A DNA stretch of 64,000 bases from Prorocentrum cordatum. Taxonomy: Eukaryota; Sar; Dinophyceae; Prorocentrales; Prorocentraceae. Shown here in pieces: positions 20,472-29,799 of the stretch. Position 1 is the stretch's first letter. The number at the start of each line of letters is the position of its first letter. The translations under genes and the position numbers were made by a program. The notes under the pieces were generated by a model. It saw nothing but the letters and a program-made list of their open reading frames with translations. It was not told the origin of the DNA and made no database searches. The DNA lies in NCBI GenBank assembly GCA_963575745.1, contig CAUYUJ010000726.1:1-64000 (forward strand). Direction: 5' to 3'.

Positions 20472-23366
20472 TTATTTCTGTTTCCCCGGGCGCCTCATTC
20501 GCTTCACCCGCGCACCCTCCGTGGAACCTGCGCCCCCCTCTGGCTGACGGTTGCCGACAGGGGCGCCATGCAAAGACGGAGACGCATCATTCACACCATC
20601 GCCCGCCCTCGACGGCGCGCGCGTTGATGTCGCCTCTCCATCGACGCGGCCCACAGCAACCTCGCTTTCCAGCGACGTTTTGGCAGCGCCGTCGTGGTCT
20701 ACGGATTCTGCATGTCCACGGTTCCCTACACCCAGCTCGTGCGCAGCTTGTCCCGCGTCGGTCGTTGCTGACGACATTGGGGGTCTGTCGCGCAACGACA
20801 ACGGCCCCTCAGTTGACGACGCCGTTAAATTGGCGGCATCTGTCGGCACGACTGCTTCCGTCCGGTGCCTCGAGAACACCACAAGGGCAATGTCTCCCTG
20901 GTTCTTCGGATTCTCTGCAAAATCCTGGAACTCTGGCCGCGCAACTACGTCGTCGTCGAACCTTACGACACCGACGCCAGGGCAGTAGGCGACGTAATGA
21001 GCTGGTTGCTCCAGATGGCAAATCGCGCCCTGGAACCGGCATGTCCAGCCCGACGCCCCTGGCCACTCGAACGCCCTCGGCACGCTTACGCGGGCATTCA
21101 CTCTAGTCATTCCGTCCGCTATTCTTCTGCTCCAGACCGCAACGTGGAATCTTGCAGGCGTCTCCGATGGCACGTCGTGAATTTGCGACGGGCCCTGGCG
21201 CCCGTGCCACACCTCTCCGTCTTGCAAGGCGGGTCGATGTGGGCATGGCAAACCGCGCTGAGCTCGCGTGGATTCCAATGCCACCAGATGATCAAGACCA
21301 ACTGGGCCCAACATATCCGTATATTCCCACATTTGGATTATCATGGATCGTTCTCGTCTGTAAACATCCGAAACCCAACCGCAATCGCCGCAGAACCGCC
21401 TTTGACGGATTGTGTTTCCCAGTATGGACCCGTCTACCACTGTGTAGTGCTGCGCAAGGATTCCCCTGCCCGTCAACGTACTGGACTCCGCAGCACAGAC
21501 AGCATCAACTAATGCGCTCCGCAGCTCGCCGGCGTCGCACTGGCGAGCGCCCCTAAAAATATTTGCGCGACCGCGCTGAAACAACCCATCGCGCACCGCT
21601 CTCACTCCTGGAACTTGTTCGCTTTTATCTACAGGAAAGTCGCCGAGAGATGCGCCCATCAGATCCGCCTGCTGTGCTAGCGCACACACGCCGCACTGAT
21701 GACGCCCTCGGACGCTGCATCCGAGTCGATGGAGCAACACTGCGTGCCGAATAGGTCCCAGACGCAGCAACACTTGCACTGCGGCGTTCGCAAAACACGA
21801 ATTTCCAATGTTCGGCACACCCTTTATCCGCTCTCGAGCGCGCGCCCAGGCCCCATCCTCCAGCACGACGCGAGCGGAGTCACCGTACAACGCGGCCGCC
21901 AGATCCTCTTCTGACACAGCTGGTCGCACAAGCTCCAACAATGTGCTCTCGTTTGGGCGTTTCGCCAGAATGTCCTGCACGGTTGCGCCCCTTCCCGTAT
22001 GGTGCCGCTCTTCCACTGCCACAACGCTATTTGCACTTGCACCGTCCGCGCAGGTCTTCACTACCTGAGCGATCTTAGATGATGGCACTGGTGTGCTACC
22101 CCCAACCGAAGAATGAAGCCGCGGAGCATGCTCTGCTTCTCCCTCTACAGCGTCGCGCGCGAGCACATCTCCCCCGCTGACCACGCGAACAACGTGTTTC
22201 ATAGACATCCATATTACTGCTCCTGCGCACACGCCGTGGACGTCGCCAAGCTTCCATCTATGCCGCAACGCGGCGGTCATGACTTGCTGCGCGCCCTTCG
22301 CTTCATACACCCACACAAAGACGCGCTCGTCACGCGGCCGCGTCTGAACAGATTGGAGATTTTGTCTCTCTATCGACTCGCCACTGCCACCCCCTGACGC
22401 CATGTCGTTTCTACACTCCGTTGCAAACCTTCGCAATGCTTGCCGGCGCCACCGCCCCCCACGCAGGCTCGCGCACGCGACTTGTAAACATTTATTTTCA
22501 TGGCGGCCAATGCTAGATACATCGCACACCAGTACCACTGCCGACTCGGCATCGGCAATCCCGGCATGAACATCCTGCGCGACCTCCGCTCGCGGCACCC
22601 AGCCACCAAGAGTTTTCTTACCAGCAGTGACGCGTGCAGCCCGGCCGTGGGACCTGAAAGCTGGGAGCTTTATGCTGCGGTTACGCTTCACGCTGGAACG
22701 CGACCACCACGAAAATTTAGAAATTTGCGAGACTTTCCCCTCGCAGCGACTTCCTTGCTCGAAAGAAGACTGCCACTGTCGCGTCCGCCACGAACCCCAT
22801 GCGGACGAACGCCGCGACCTCCACAAGATCCTCTGTCCACGGCGTAGACCACCCAGAAACGCAGAATTAAACATTTGCGAGCGTCTCCCCCTTCTACAAC
22901 TGCCAAGTAATCGGGAACGAGGACGACCCCGCGACCGCTCAGCAAGGCGTAGTATAGCCAAAAACGTAAATTTAAAAAATGTGCGAGCGCTTCCCCCTTC
23001 TACGACGCCCACGCACGTAGAAACGCAAATTTCAACATTCGCGAATCTCCCCCTTCTACCACAACACTCGCCGACAACATAACCACGACGAAGACCACCG
23101 CGCCGAAACGGAACTTTCAAAATTCGCGAGCGATTCCTCCTTCTACGCCGACGATGCAATACGAAATAATGACGGCCCCGTCTCCGCAACGCCTTCACTT
23201 TCCGCCAACCATCGCGCCGCCGCGCTGACGACGCCCCTACACTGCCGCCGACCATCGGGGCCACGTTCCGCCGACTGTCGCGCCGACCACCTTCGATGCC
23301 GCCACGACGGGGCCGCCGACCGTCGCAATCAACAATCGACTGCCAAAGCAACAACTTCCATGTCAC
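20472..23366 (-). CDS. Ubiquitin-specific-protease-like (C19 family) protein of the Helitron-like element
   Basis: One uninterrupted 964-codon frame. The Cys box GVPNIGNSCFANAAVQVLLRLG lies near residue 520, with catalytic Cys in GNSCF and the oxyanion Asn. A zinc-ribbon half CGDCG lies near residue 665, and the His box HYVAYCPG near residue 790 with downstream RFDDDVV as in ubiquitin hydrolases. The first ~240 residues overlap a non-coding-looking repeat and are probably not translated; the real start is unclear. The C-terminal ~130 residues are Ser/Thr/Ala-rich and basic. A deubiquitinase could protect an element protein from turnover, which is speculation. It lies 55 bp upstream of the next module's ATG on the same strand. 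It could instead be the N-terminal half of one polyprotein. Confidence 0.65.
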   Translation of the reverse strand: MTWKLLLWQSIVDCDGRRPRRGGIEGGRRDSRRNVAPMVGGSVGASSARRRDGWRKVKALRRRGRHYFVLHRRRRRRNRSRILKVPFRRGGLRRGYVVGECCGRRGRFANVEICVSTCVGVVEGGSARTFFKFTFLAILRLAERSRGRPRSRLLGSCRRGRRSQMFNSAFLGGLRRGQRILWRSRRSSAWGSWRTRQWQSSFEQGSRCEGKVSQISKFSWWSRSSVKRNRSIKLPAFRSHGRAARVTAGKKTLGGWVPRAEVAQDVHAGIADAESAVVLVCDVSSIGRHENKCLQVACASLRGGRWRRQALRRFATECRNDMASGGGSGESIERQNLQSVQTRPRDERVFVWVYEAKGAQQVMTAALRHRWKLGDVHGVCAGAVIWMSMKHVVRVVSGGDVLARDAVEGEAEHAPRLHSSVGGSTPVPSSKIAQVVKTCADGASANSVVAVEERHHTGRGATVQDILAKRPNESTLLELVRPAVSEEDLAAALYGDSARVVLEDGAWARARERIKGVPNIGNSCFANAAVQVLLRLGPIRHAVLLHRLGCSVRGRHQCGVCALAQQADLMGASLGDFPVDKSEQVPGVRAVRDGLFQRGRANIFRGARQCDAGELRSALVDAVCAAESSTLTGRGILAQHYTVVDGSILGNTIRQRRFCGDCGWVSDVYRRERSMIIQMWEYTDMLGPVGLDHLVALESTRAQRGLPCPHRPALQDGEVWHGRQGPSQIHDVPSETPARFHVAVWSRRIADGMTRVNARVSVPRAFEWPGASGWTCRFQGAICHLEQPAHYVAYCPGVGVVRFDDDVVARPEFQDFAENPKNQGDIALVVFSRHRTEAVVPTDAANLTASSTEGPLSLRDRPPMSSATTDAGQAAHELGVGNRGHAESVDHDGAAKTSLESEVAVGRVDGEATSTRAPSRAGDGVNDASPSLHGAPVGNRQPEGGAGSTEGARVKRMRRPGKQK
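22711..23150. repeat. Five spaced copies of a ~45-bp box
   Basis: Copies at about 22711-22740 (partial), 22856-22903, 22962-23010, 23021-23065 and 23105-23150 share GAAACG-x-AA-x-TT, an ATTCGCGAGCG-type core and TCCCCCTTCTAC. Spacing is irregular. They lie upstream of the protease region on the minus strand and may be regulatory or the residue of a small repeat. Confidence 0.65.
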
Positions 23367-24900
23367 CAGGTCGACACTCGAGAAAAAGTCTTCACCAGAA
23401 TTCCCACGGCGGCGACGAAAAAAATAAAAACACTATGCAGGGGGGGTCCCAAATCTGGCGGCCAACGCCCCGGACCCTAAGTAAGTGTTACGAAAAATTG
23501 GCGGCGGCCGCGCGCAAAAGCCAAACCGACAATATAAAGACGAGGGCGGCGGACCCCGCGCACACTATATGTACTGCGTGACATGAGCATGGAAAGATAT
23601 CGGTGTAGGTAATGTATGTAGACGTGCTTAACTCGCGCGCATACGTGCGTACATTCTTACCACATATATTTTGATTTGAAGATCGTCAATACGAGCCGGA
23701 ATCCGACGCCGCAGCCCAATTCAAAAATACCTCCGTTCTCTTATCCGAAAGCGCCCGCAATCGCTTCCAACATCAAGCGAAACCTTAAACCCACGAGCGC
23801 GCACCGAAAGCACAAGTAACAAAACATGTCCAAGAAATGTCTGGAAATATCACGCTTCGCCGTCGTTTACCCCCCCTAGACCCGAACTCTCCATGCCACC
23901 GCGACGAATTACACAACATAGTTCTTCTGACCCCCCCCCCCAAGGCCCGAAACACCCACACAAAAGGAACAACCGCGCAACCGCGACGAACTGCACAACG
24001 CAATTCTGTTTCGAAGGGAGCAAACGCGCAACCGCGACGAGGCCTCTGGCCCACGGACCAGGCGCGGTAGCGGGGTGGGCTGAAGGCAGTCTTACAAACA
24101 GCCGATGCAAATTCGCGGCGGCGGCGGCGGACATTAGGTGCACTTTGCAAAAGACGGATTCGGCGACGGCGCCCCGCCCAGAGACTGGGTGGCGTGGAGG
24201 CTGAGTGGACCAGGTGATCTTCCATGCGCCGGCCTCGAAAGGTCCGGCGCATTGCAGGGCGTGGTTCCTGCAGACCCACGGCTTTTGTGGAAAACCGGTA
24301 ATCCCTCGATTGTACCCCGCCGCGGCCGAAGCCGGGCTGACGACTCCGATGGGAGACTCCGTAGAATCTCCCATCGAAGCCGCGGGCCTGAGACAACCAG
24401 TAAACTCCTTGGTTGATTGAGGCTCAACCGGTAAAGCGTTCATCGCCCACCGCACTCGCGCCCCGGCGGCCCTCCCGGGGAAGGGCCCGGGCTGAGGGGG
24501 GGCTTGCTGTAGCAGCTCAAGGCTGCTTGAGCCTGGCGAGCACGCGGCGTGTGATTCCTAGCAGTAACTCCCTGCTTGCATTGTTCCCCCCCCCCCGCGC
24601 ACAAACAATACAATTTCTTCCGCACGCGCGCGCGCACGCACGGGCACTCTTACCTTGTACTGCGCTGGACTCTCCCCAACATGAGTCCTTCACTTCCTGC
24701 TCCTCCTCCTCGTCCTCCTCCTGATCATCTTCCCCCTGCTCTTCCGCCTCCTCCCAAATTCTCGTCCCTCAAGGCTTCTCCGCCTTCTCCTCATGTTTTT
24801 TCTTTTCCTGCCCTGAAGCCCTTGGGGGCCACGCTGCTGGGGGACCTCCTGCGGGCCGTTTTTTTGGGGGGGCGCTCCCCTTTCGGCAGGGGGGCGAGAG
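23367..24900. other. No supported gene; hairpin-rich segment
   Basis: Open frames around 23785-24455 on both strands show no recognisable domain. A TATAAA-like word occurs at about 23535. Four perfect or near-perfect hairpins lie between 24347 and 24532 (described separately). Confidence 0.45.
24347..24532. other. Cluster of four short hairpins
   Basis: Stems are CGATGGGAGA/TCTCCCATCG (24347-24376), GGTTGA/TCAACC (24411-24429), GGCCCT/AGGGCC (24468-24487) and GCTCAAG/CTTGAGC (24515-24532). No flanking gene needs a terminator in the usual bacterial sense. It could be a structured transcript or a decayed foldback element. Confidence 0.4.
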
Positions 24901-24910
24901 ACGCCGCGGA

Positions 24911-25480
24911 GGCGAGCGAGTGGGAGGAGGAGGAGGAGGAGGAAGAAATACAGGAGAAAGCGGAGGAGGAGCAGGACCGGAAGACATAGAAAACACGTTC
25001 ATAATTCGACCGTGGACCATCCGCCGACCCCTTGGGATCATCGGCGTGCGACGCGCGTCCCCCTCCCCCAAACCCCCCCCAAAACCCCGGCCCGCTCGAC
25101 TTGGACGGCGATGTGCCCCACCGGTCCCCCCGCCCCAACCAAGGAAGATCCCCCACCGGCCAAGAATCTCTGGTGGCCGCGAAAAAGTCCCAGGACGCTC
25201 CACGACGAGTCAGGATGACCACCACTTGGATCATATTGGCCCCAAAGATGCCCCATGATGCCTTCAAGACAGCACATGAGGCCCCCGAGACGCCCCAAGA
25301 AGCCTACATGAACCCTCGCACAAGGGCCTCTATGGGTACAACTCGTCCCAATCCCTGAGGAAACGCACATTTTCATGATATACCCAGCTCCTGTTTCATC
25401 TGCTCCCGAAAGGACGCTCCCCAAATCGCCCCCAGACGGCCCTCCAAGAGACCCCCACGAGGCCCACACGAGCTTCCACG
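24911..25480. repeat. (GGA)n and dispersed CCAAGA repeat
   Basis: A short (GGA)n at 24920-24950 is followed by C-rich sequence. From about 25200 come CCAAGA/GGCCC family units on the plus strand, such as 'gccccgagacgccccaagaagcc'. No gene is supported. Confidence 0.55.
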
Positions 25481-25576
25481 GTAAGCCCTCCCCCTATCAA
25501 TCCCGTCCATGGCACCACGGCGACGGCGACGCGCCGCCAGTTCCTGAAGGGGTCGGCGGATGTGGCGTAAGCCTAT

Positions 25577-26090
25577 AGAATCATAATCTTCAGTCGACAG
25601 CATCGCTGACCGCAAGTCCCATGACTGGTTCTTTACCGGATCGGTGAAGGTCCAATCCATTGCCTCCTTCTGGCACTGCGCGGTGCACAGGCCATCTGCA
25701 CCCGCAGAGTTGCAAAAGTCCAGACATTCAGAGAGCTCTCCGTCCATGACACCTACGGCAAAGAGGCGGAACTCACTAAATCGCATCAGAGTAACGAAGT
25801 CGTACCTTGCATACTCTTCCTGCGTGACGGTAAAGTTGTATCCGATGAGCATGGTCAGGAACAGGGCGCTGGCCACGCCCGAGAGCTGCAAGAGCGCATC
25901 CAGGTCGTTGAACTTGATTGACAAAAAAAAAACTACACCTGCCAAGCGTCCTCATCATTGCTGCGGCTTCACCCTGGCCACGCGTCCTCACCGTCAGGGG
26001 GATCAATGCAAAGTGCACGTTTGGCGAAAGCTGGCGGTCTCAATCAAAACGGATTGCAAAAACGGCTTGAGCCTTGAGCCAAAATGGCTA
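25577..26090 (-). pseudogene. 5' fragment of a membrane-protein gene with spliced-leader relic
   Basis: Minus-strand coding sequence begins downstream of the spliced-leader relic. The best frame gives KFNDLDALLQLSGVASALFLTMLIGYNFTVTQEEY..., with one hydrophobic segment, and later a Cys-containing stretch (SECLDFCNSAGADGLCTAQC). The nearest ATGs lie in another frame across a 10-A (plus-strand) run at 25923-25932, so the 5' part is shifted or the run is miscounted. After STEDYDSIG the frame passes into repeat-like sequence near 25577. This looks like the first exon or a retrocopied 5' part of a host gene. The protein family is unknown to me. Confidence 0.5.
26066..26090 (-). other. Partial tandem spliced-leader relics
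   Basis: On the minus strand TAGCCATTTTGGCTCAAG (26090-26073, the last 18 bases of the dinoflagellate leader) is followed at once by GCTCAAG (26072-26066), the last seven bases again. Such stacked remnants are known from dinoflagellate genes that returned to the genome from trans-spliced mRNA and were spliced again. The second remnant is short, so that part could be chance. Confidence 0.75.
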
Positions 26091-26109
26091 GGAATGGGCC
26101 CTGATCTGT

Positions 26110-26950
26110 CTTGGCACACCTGATATGGGTACGGACAACGAAACAAAGTACGATGCCCCATCGCACACGTCGTCCAAAACTGGCAGCGGCCGCCGTTGTG
26201 CAGTTGACTTTTTGTGTCAAATGAAAAACGTCCGCGGCGACGTTGCTGCAACGAGTCCTGTTCAAGATGGACAAGAATTGCTGCCGGCACTCGTCCCCCG
26301 TTTTTTCCTATCTGAATCGCACTGACGCTCGACAGGTTGTGTTGTCTTGGAGTCGTGTCGTATGCTGGTCAGTGGCTTGCTGTGCAGTTGGTACCGATGG
26401 GCTGGAAGGTGGGTCCTTCTCAATTGCCGTACTGATGTTGCTGGTGGTATTTGCTGTTCCCTTTGCCTTTGCCTCCGGCATGGGAGGTCTGTGTGGTCGG
26501 ACATTGTGTAGTGTGTCGGACGTGGTGGCTGTTGTGCGCTGTGTCGTTGGCCGAGCAGTTGTCGTGCCTTGTGGAGATGATGCTGGGTGTCCTCCTCAAA
26601 TAGGGTGCGTGCTGCACTCTAGAGGCACTGGAGGCAAACAGCAACAAAAAACGTTCCCTCCCCTCCCCAAGCCTGCGATGGTTCGGCTTGCTTGATTTGG
26701 GTCACCGAACTTCGCGCACCGCGCCTTGCCGTGCGCGGTTATCTGTCCACCCTCCAGCCCGCGCGCCGCCCCGTTGGCTCAGGCCGCGGCCGAGAATATC
26801 TTCGCGTCCCCACGGGTGACCTAGTTGACACATGGGGACCTATGGGCCCTGATCTGTTTTTTTTTCCCAGCCATCCTGTGGTGTTGGGTCCTCGTTTTGA
26901 AGAGACAGCGCCCCGCGTCCCACCTCCTCTCCTCCTCCTCCCCCTCCTCC
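26110..26950. other. No supported gene
   Basis: A 150-codon plus-strand frame (26243-26695) has a hydrophobic stretch but nothing recognisable. A 16-base word around TGGGCCCTGATCTGT occurs both next to the spliced-leader relic (26095) and at 26845. Confidence 0.4.
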
Positions 26951-26956
26951 CTCCTC

Positions 26957-26957
26957 C

Positions 26958-27018
<61 letters not shown>

Positions 27019-27075
27019 GTCATCATCATCGTCATCATCATCATCATCATCATCGTCATTGAAATCGTCGTCATC
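26957..27075. repeat. (ATC)n microsatellite
   Basis: Nearly pure ATC units with occasional GTC run directly into the first unit of the 90-bp satellite. Confidence 0.95.
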
Positions 27076-27084
27076 GTCATCGTC

Positions 27085-28735
27085 ATCACCCACTTCGGCA
27101 CACCCCTCACACGTTTCGTGGCCCCATAGGGAGCTCCACCGAAGGCCCGAGGGCTGCCGCCCGCATGCGTCCCCTACACCCATTTCGGCACACCCCTCAC
27201 ACGTTTCGTGGCCCCATAGGGAGCTCCACCGAAGGCCCCAGGGCTGCCGTCCGCATGCGTCCCGCACACCCATTTCGGCACACCCCTCACACGTTTCGTG
27301 GCCCCACAGGGAGCTCCACCGAAGGCCCCAGTGCTGCCGTCCGCATGCGTCCCGCACACCCATTTCGGCACACCCCTCACACGTTTCGTGGCCCCATAGG
27401 GAGCTCCACCGAAGGCCCCATGGCTGCCGTCCGCATGCGTCCCGCACACCCATTTCGGCACACCCCTCACACGTTTCGTGGCCCCACAGGGAGCTCCACC
27501 GAAGGCCCCAGTGCTGCCGTCCGCATGCGTCCCGCACACCCATTTCGGCACACCCCTCACACGTTTCGTGGCCCCATAGGGAGCTCCACCGAAGGCCCCA
27601 TGGCTGCCGTCCGCATGCGTCCCGCACACCCATTTCGGCACACCCCTCACACGTTTCGTGGCCCCACAGGGAGCTCCACCGAAGGCCCCAGTGCTGCCGT
27701 CCGCATGCGTCCCGCACACCCCGGCACACCCCTCACACGTTTCCCCATAGGGAGCTCCACACCCATGGCTGCCGTCCGCATGCACACCCATTTCGGCACA
27801 CCCCTCACACGTTTCGTGGCCCCACAGGGAGCTCCACCGAAGGCCCCATGCTGCCGTCCGCATGCGTCCCGCACACCCATTTCGGCACACCCCTCACACG
27901 TTTCGTGGCCCCACAGGGAGCTCCACCGAAGGCCCCAGTGGCTGCCGTCCGCATGCGTCCCGCACACCCATTTCGGCACACCCCTCACACGTTTCGTGGC
28001 CCCACAGGGAGCTCCACCGAAGGCCCCAGTGCTGCCGTCCGCATGCGTCCCGCACACCCATTTCGGCACACCCCTCACACGTTTCGTGGCCCCATAGGGA
28101 GCTCCACCGAAGGCCCCATGGCTGCCGTCCGCATGCGTCCCGCACACCCATTTCGGCACACCCCTCACACGTTTCGTGGCCCCACAGGGAAGGGATGCAC
28201 ACCCATTTCGGCACACCCCTCACACGTTTCGTGGCCCCACAGGGAGCTCCACCGAAGGCCCCATGGCTGCCGTCCGCATGCGTCCCGCACACCCATTTCG
28301 GCACACCCCTCACACGTTTCGTGGCCCCATAGGGAGCTCCACCGAAGGCCCCATGGCTGCCGTCCGCATGCGTCCCTTTCGGCACACCCCTCACACGTTT
28401 CGTGGCCCCATAGGGAGCTCCACCGAAGGCCCCATGGCTGCCGTCCGCATGCGTCCCGCACACCCATTTCGGCACACCCCTCACACGTTTCGTGGCCCCA
28501 TAGGGAGCTCCACCGAAGGCCCCAGTGCTGCCGTCCGCATGCGTCCCGCACACCCATTTCGGCACACCCCTCACACGTTTCGTGGCCCCATAGGGAGCTC
28601 CACCGAAGGCCCCATGGCTGCCGTCCGCATGCGTCCCGCACACCCATTTCGGCACACCCCTCACACGTTTCGTGGCCCCACAGGGAGCTCCACCGAAGGC
28701 CCCAGTGCTGCCGTCCGCATGCGTCCCGCACACCA
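27085..28735. repeat. 90-bp satellite array with 180-bp dimer structure
   Basis: About 18 tandem units of 90 bp (CATTTCGGCACACCCCTCAC...CCGCATGCGTCCCGCACACC) run across the segment. Between 27181 and 27720 they alternate strictly between form A (GGCCCCATAGG and CCATGGCTG or CCAGGGCTG) and form B (GGCCCCACAGG and CCAGTGCTG), giving a 180-bp dimer. From about 27720 to 28400 several units are shortened by internal deletions and the alternation breaks down. Because 90 is divisible by three, frames on both strands stay open for hundreds of codons; they show only repeat translation and are not called as genes. Confidence 0.97.
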
Positions 28736-29034
28736 GGTGTGTGGCGTGCCGACATGGGCGTCGCGGCGCGCGGGCGCTGCCGTCGGGGTTCCCAGGGAAG
28801 CCCCCTGCAGAGGCGACGCTCAGAGTCACGAGTACCGAGAGTCACGCAGACCCAAACTGTTCACAGTCGTATACATACATTTACACTGGGCGTATCCATG
28901 CACGCATTCATGCGAATAGAATCAATCGCGCGCAGATTCATTCATAATCAGACTCGCTCGCGATCCGACTCGCACGCGCTCAAGCTTTCATATTCGGACC
29001 TATCGTCTTCGTTCGTGTTGTGTACACTGCCACG
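28736..29034. other. No supported gene
   Basis: Mixed sequence with CATACATACATTTACA-like words and ACTCGCTCGCGATCCGACTCG; nothing recognisable. Confidence 0.4.
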
Positions 29035-29150
29035 CATTTCGGCACACCCCTCATACGGCTCGTGGCCCCATAGGGAGCGCCACCGAAGAAGATATTCACA
29101 ATTGCGGTACTCTCAACTGCATATGGTTGGGTCCTTCGCCGGGCTAATTT
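29035..29150 (+). repeat. Isolated relic of the 90-bp satellite with a conserved flank
   Basis: A single diverged unit (CATTTCGGCACACCCCTCAT...GGGAGCGCCACCGAAG) is followed by about 60 bp containing a CTTCGCCGGGCTAATTTT motif. The same flank follows the satellite relics at 54125-54215 on the other strand, suggesting the satellite grew from a dispersed element. Confidence 0.65.
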
Positions 29151-29799
29151 TCCGAAGCACCCCTCCTGCTCACCCTGACCTGCTCCGTCCACCGTCTGCA
29201 ATGGAGACGGCCGAACGCGGTTCCACGGAGTCGAGAAGCGCACACCCTTGACATCGATTCAAACAAGCGGCAGCACGCTACGCCTGACTCGCGCGTGAAG
29301 CGCTGGCAACAAAATCTGGCACGCAACACAGCGCCCCCGCTGGCTGGCCGTCCCCTGCCTACTCCACCGACCGACTGCTCCGGCTTCTTCTGCCACCATC
29401 CCTCCTGCTCACCTTCGACTCCTCTATTCACTATCGGCAAACTGCTGATCGCGGTGTCACGGGAAAAAGGCGCGCACACGCTTGCCATCGATTAAAACAA
29501 GCGGCAACGCGCCAAGCTTGACGACCATTCGGACGACCTGGCAGCACATTGCTTTGCAGGTGGGAGCAGGGAGGAGGGAGAGGAGGAGACCGCGGCGAGA
29601 AGGCAAAAGGAGGGAGGAGGTGGAACAATAATGATGCGTTGGATGGTTGAGCCGCAAGAGACATGGGCGCACAAGCCTCCTCCTCCTCCCCCAGCCCGTT
29701 CTCCTCCTGCCTCCGAACATGATCAGCAGGCGCAATCACAGTTTGTACAATCACGAGAACGAACATAACTATCGCACATGCGCAAAATGTAACAACTAC
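29151..29799. other. No supported gene
   Basis: Two similar segments, around 29155-29285 and 29385-29515, share CACCCCTCCTGCTCACC/ATCCCTCCTGCTCACC and CATCGATT(C/A)AAACAAGCGGCA words, so this is a small diverged tandem duplication. A GGAGG-rich tract lies at 29565-29615. No coding frame stands out. Confidence 0.45.

Larger units (their letters stand above)
18793..23366 (-). mobile_element. Helitron-like element fragment with ubiquitin-protease ORF
   Basis: On the minus strand a long ORF with a ubiquitin-specific-protease fold is followed by a module with Cys-rich zinc motifs and a conserved region (NDLMSFHGP...MEMICCSPC...MICFSLE; ARGNATSF-x-LPWQ; FIHQATVRRDVV; LPENG-x-PPE). I associate this with the N-terminal domain (DUF6570-like) that precedes the Helitron Rep and helicase domains. 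The fragment stops at 18793 before any Rep/HUH or PIF1-type helicase motif, so the catalytic part is missing. No Helitron terminus was identified. Class assignment is inference from the family; the related copy at 905-1879 shows that the module is repetitive. Confidence 0.55.

Noticed and set aside
24576-24989. Pro- and Glu-rich 137-codon plus-strand frame
   Set aside because: Composition follows CTC and GGA tracts; no motif.
26825-29251. Open frame of 808 codons and several of 150-300 codons across the satellite
   Set aside because: The unit is 90 bp, so every frame without a stop in one unit stays open; the protein is only a 30-residue repeat and both strands are open.
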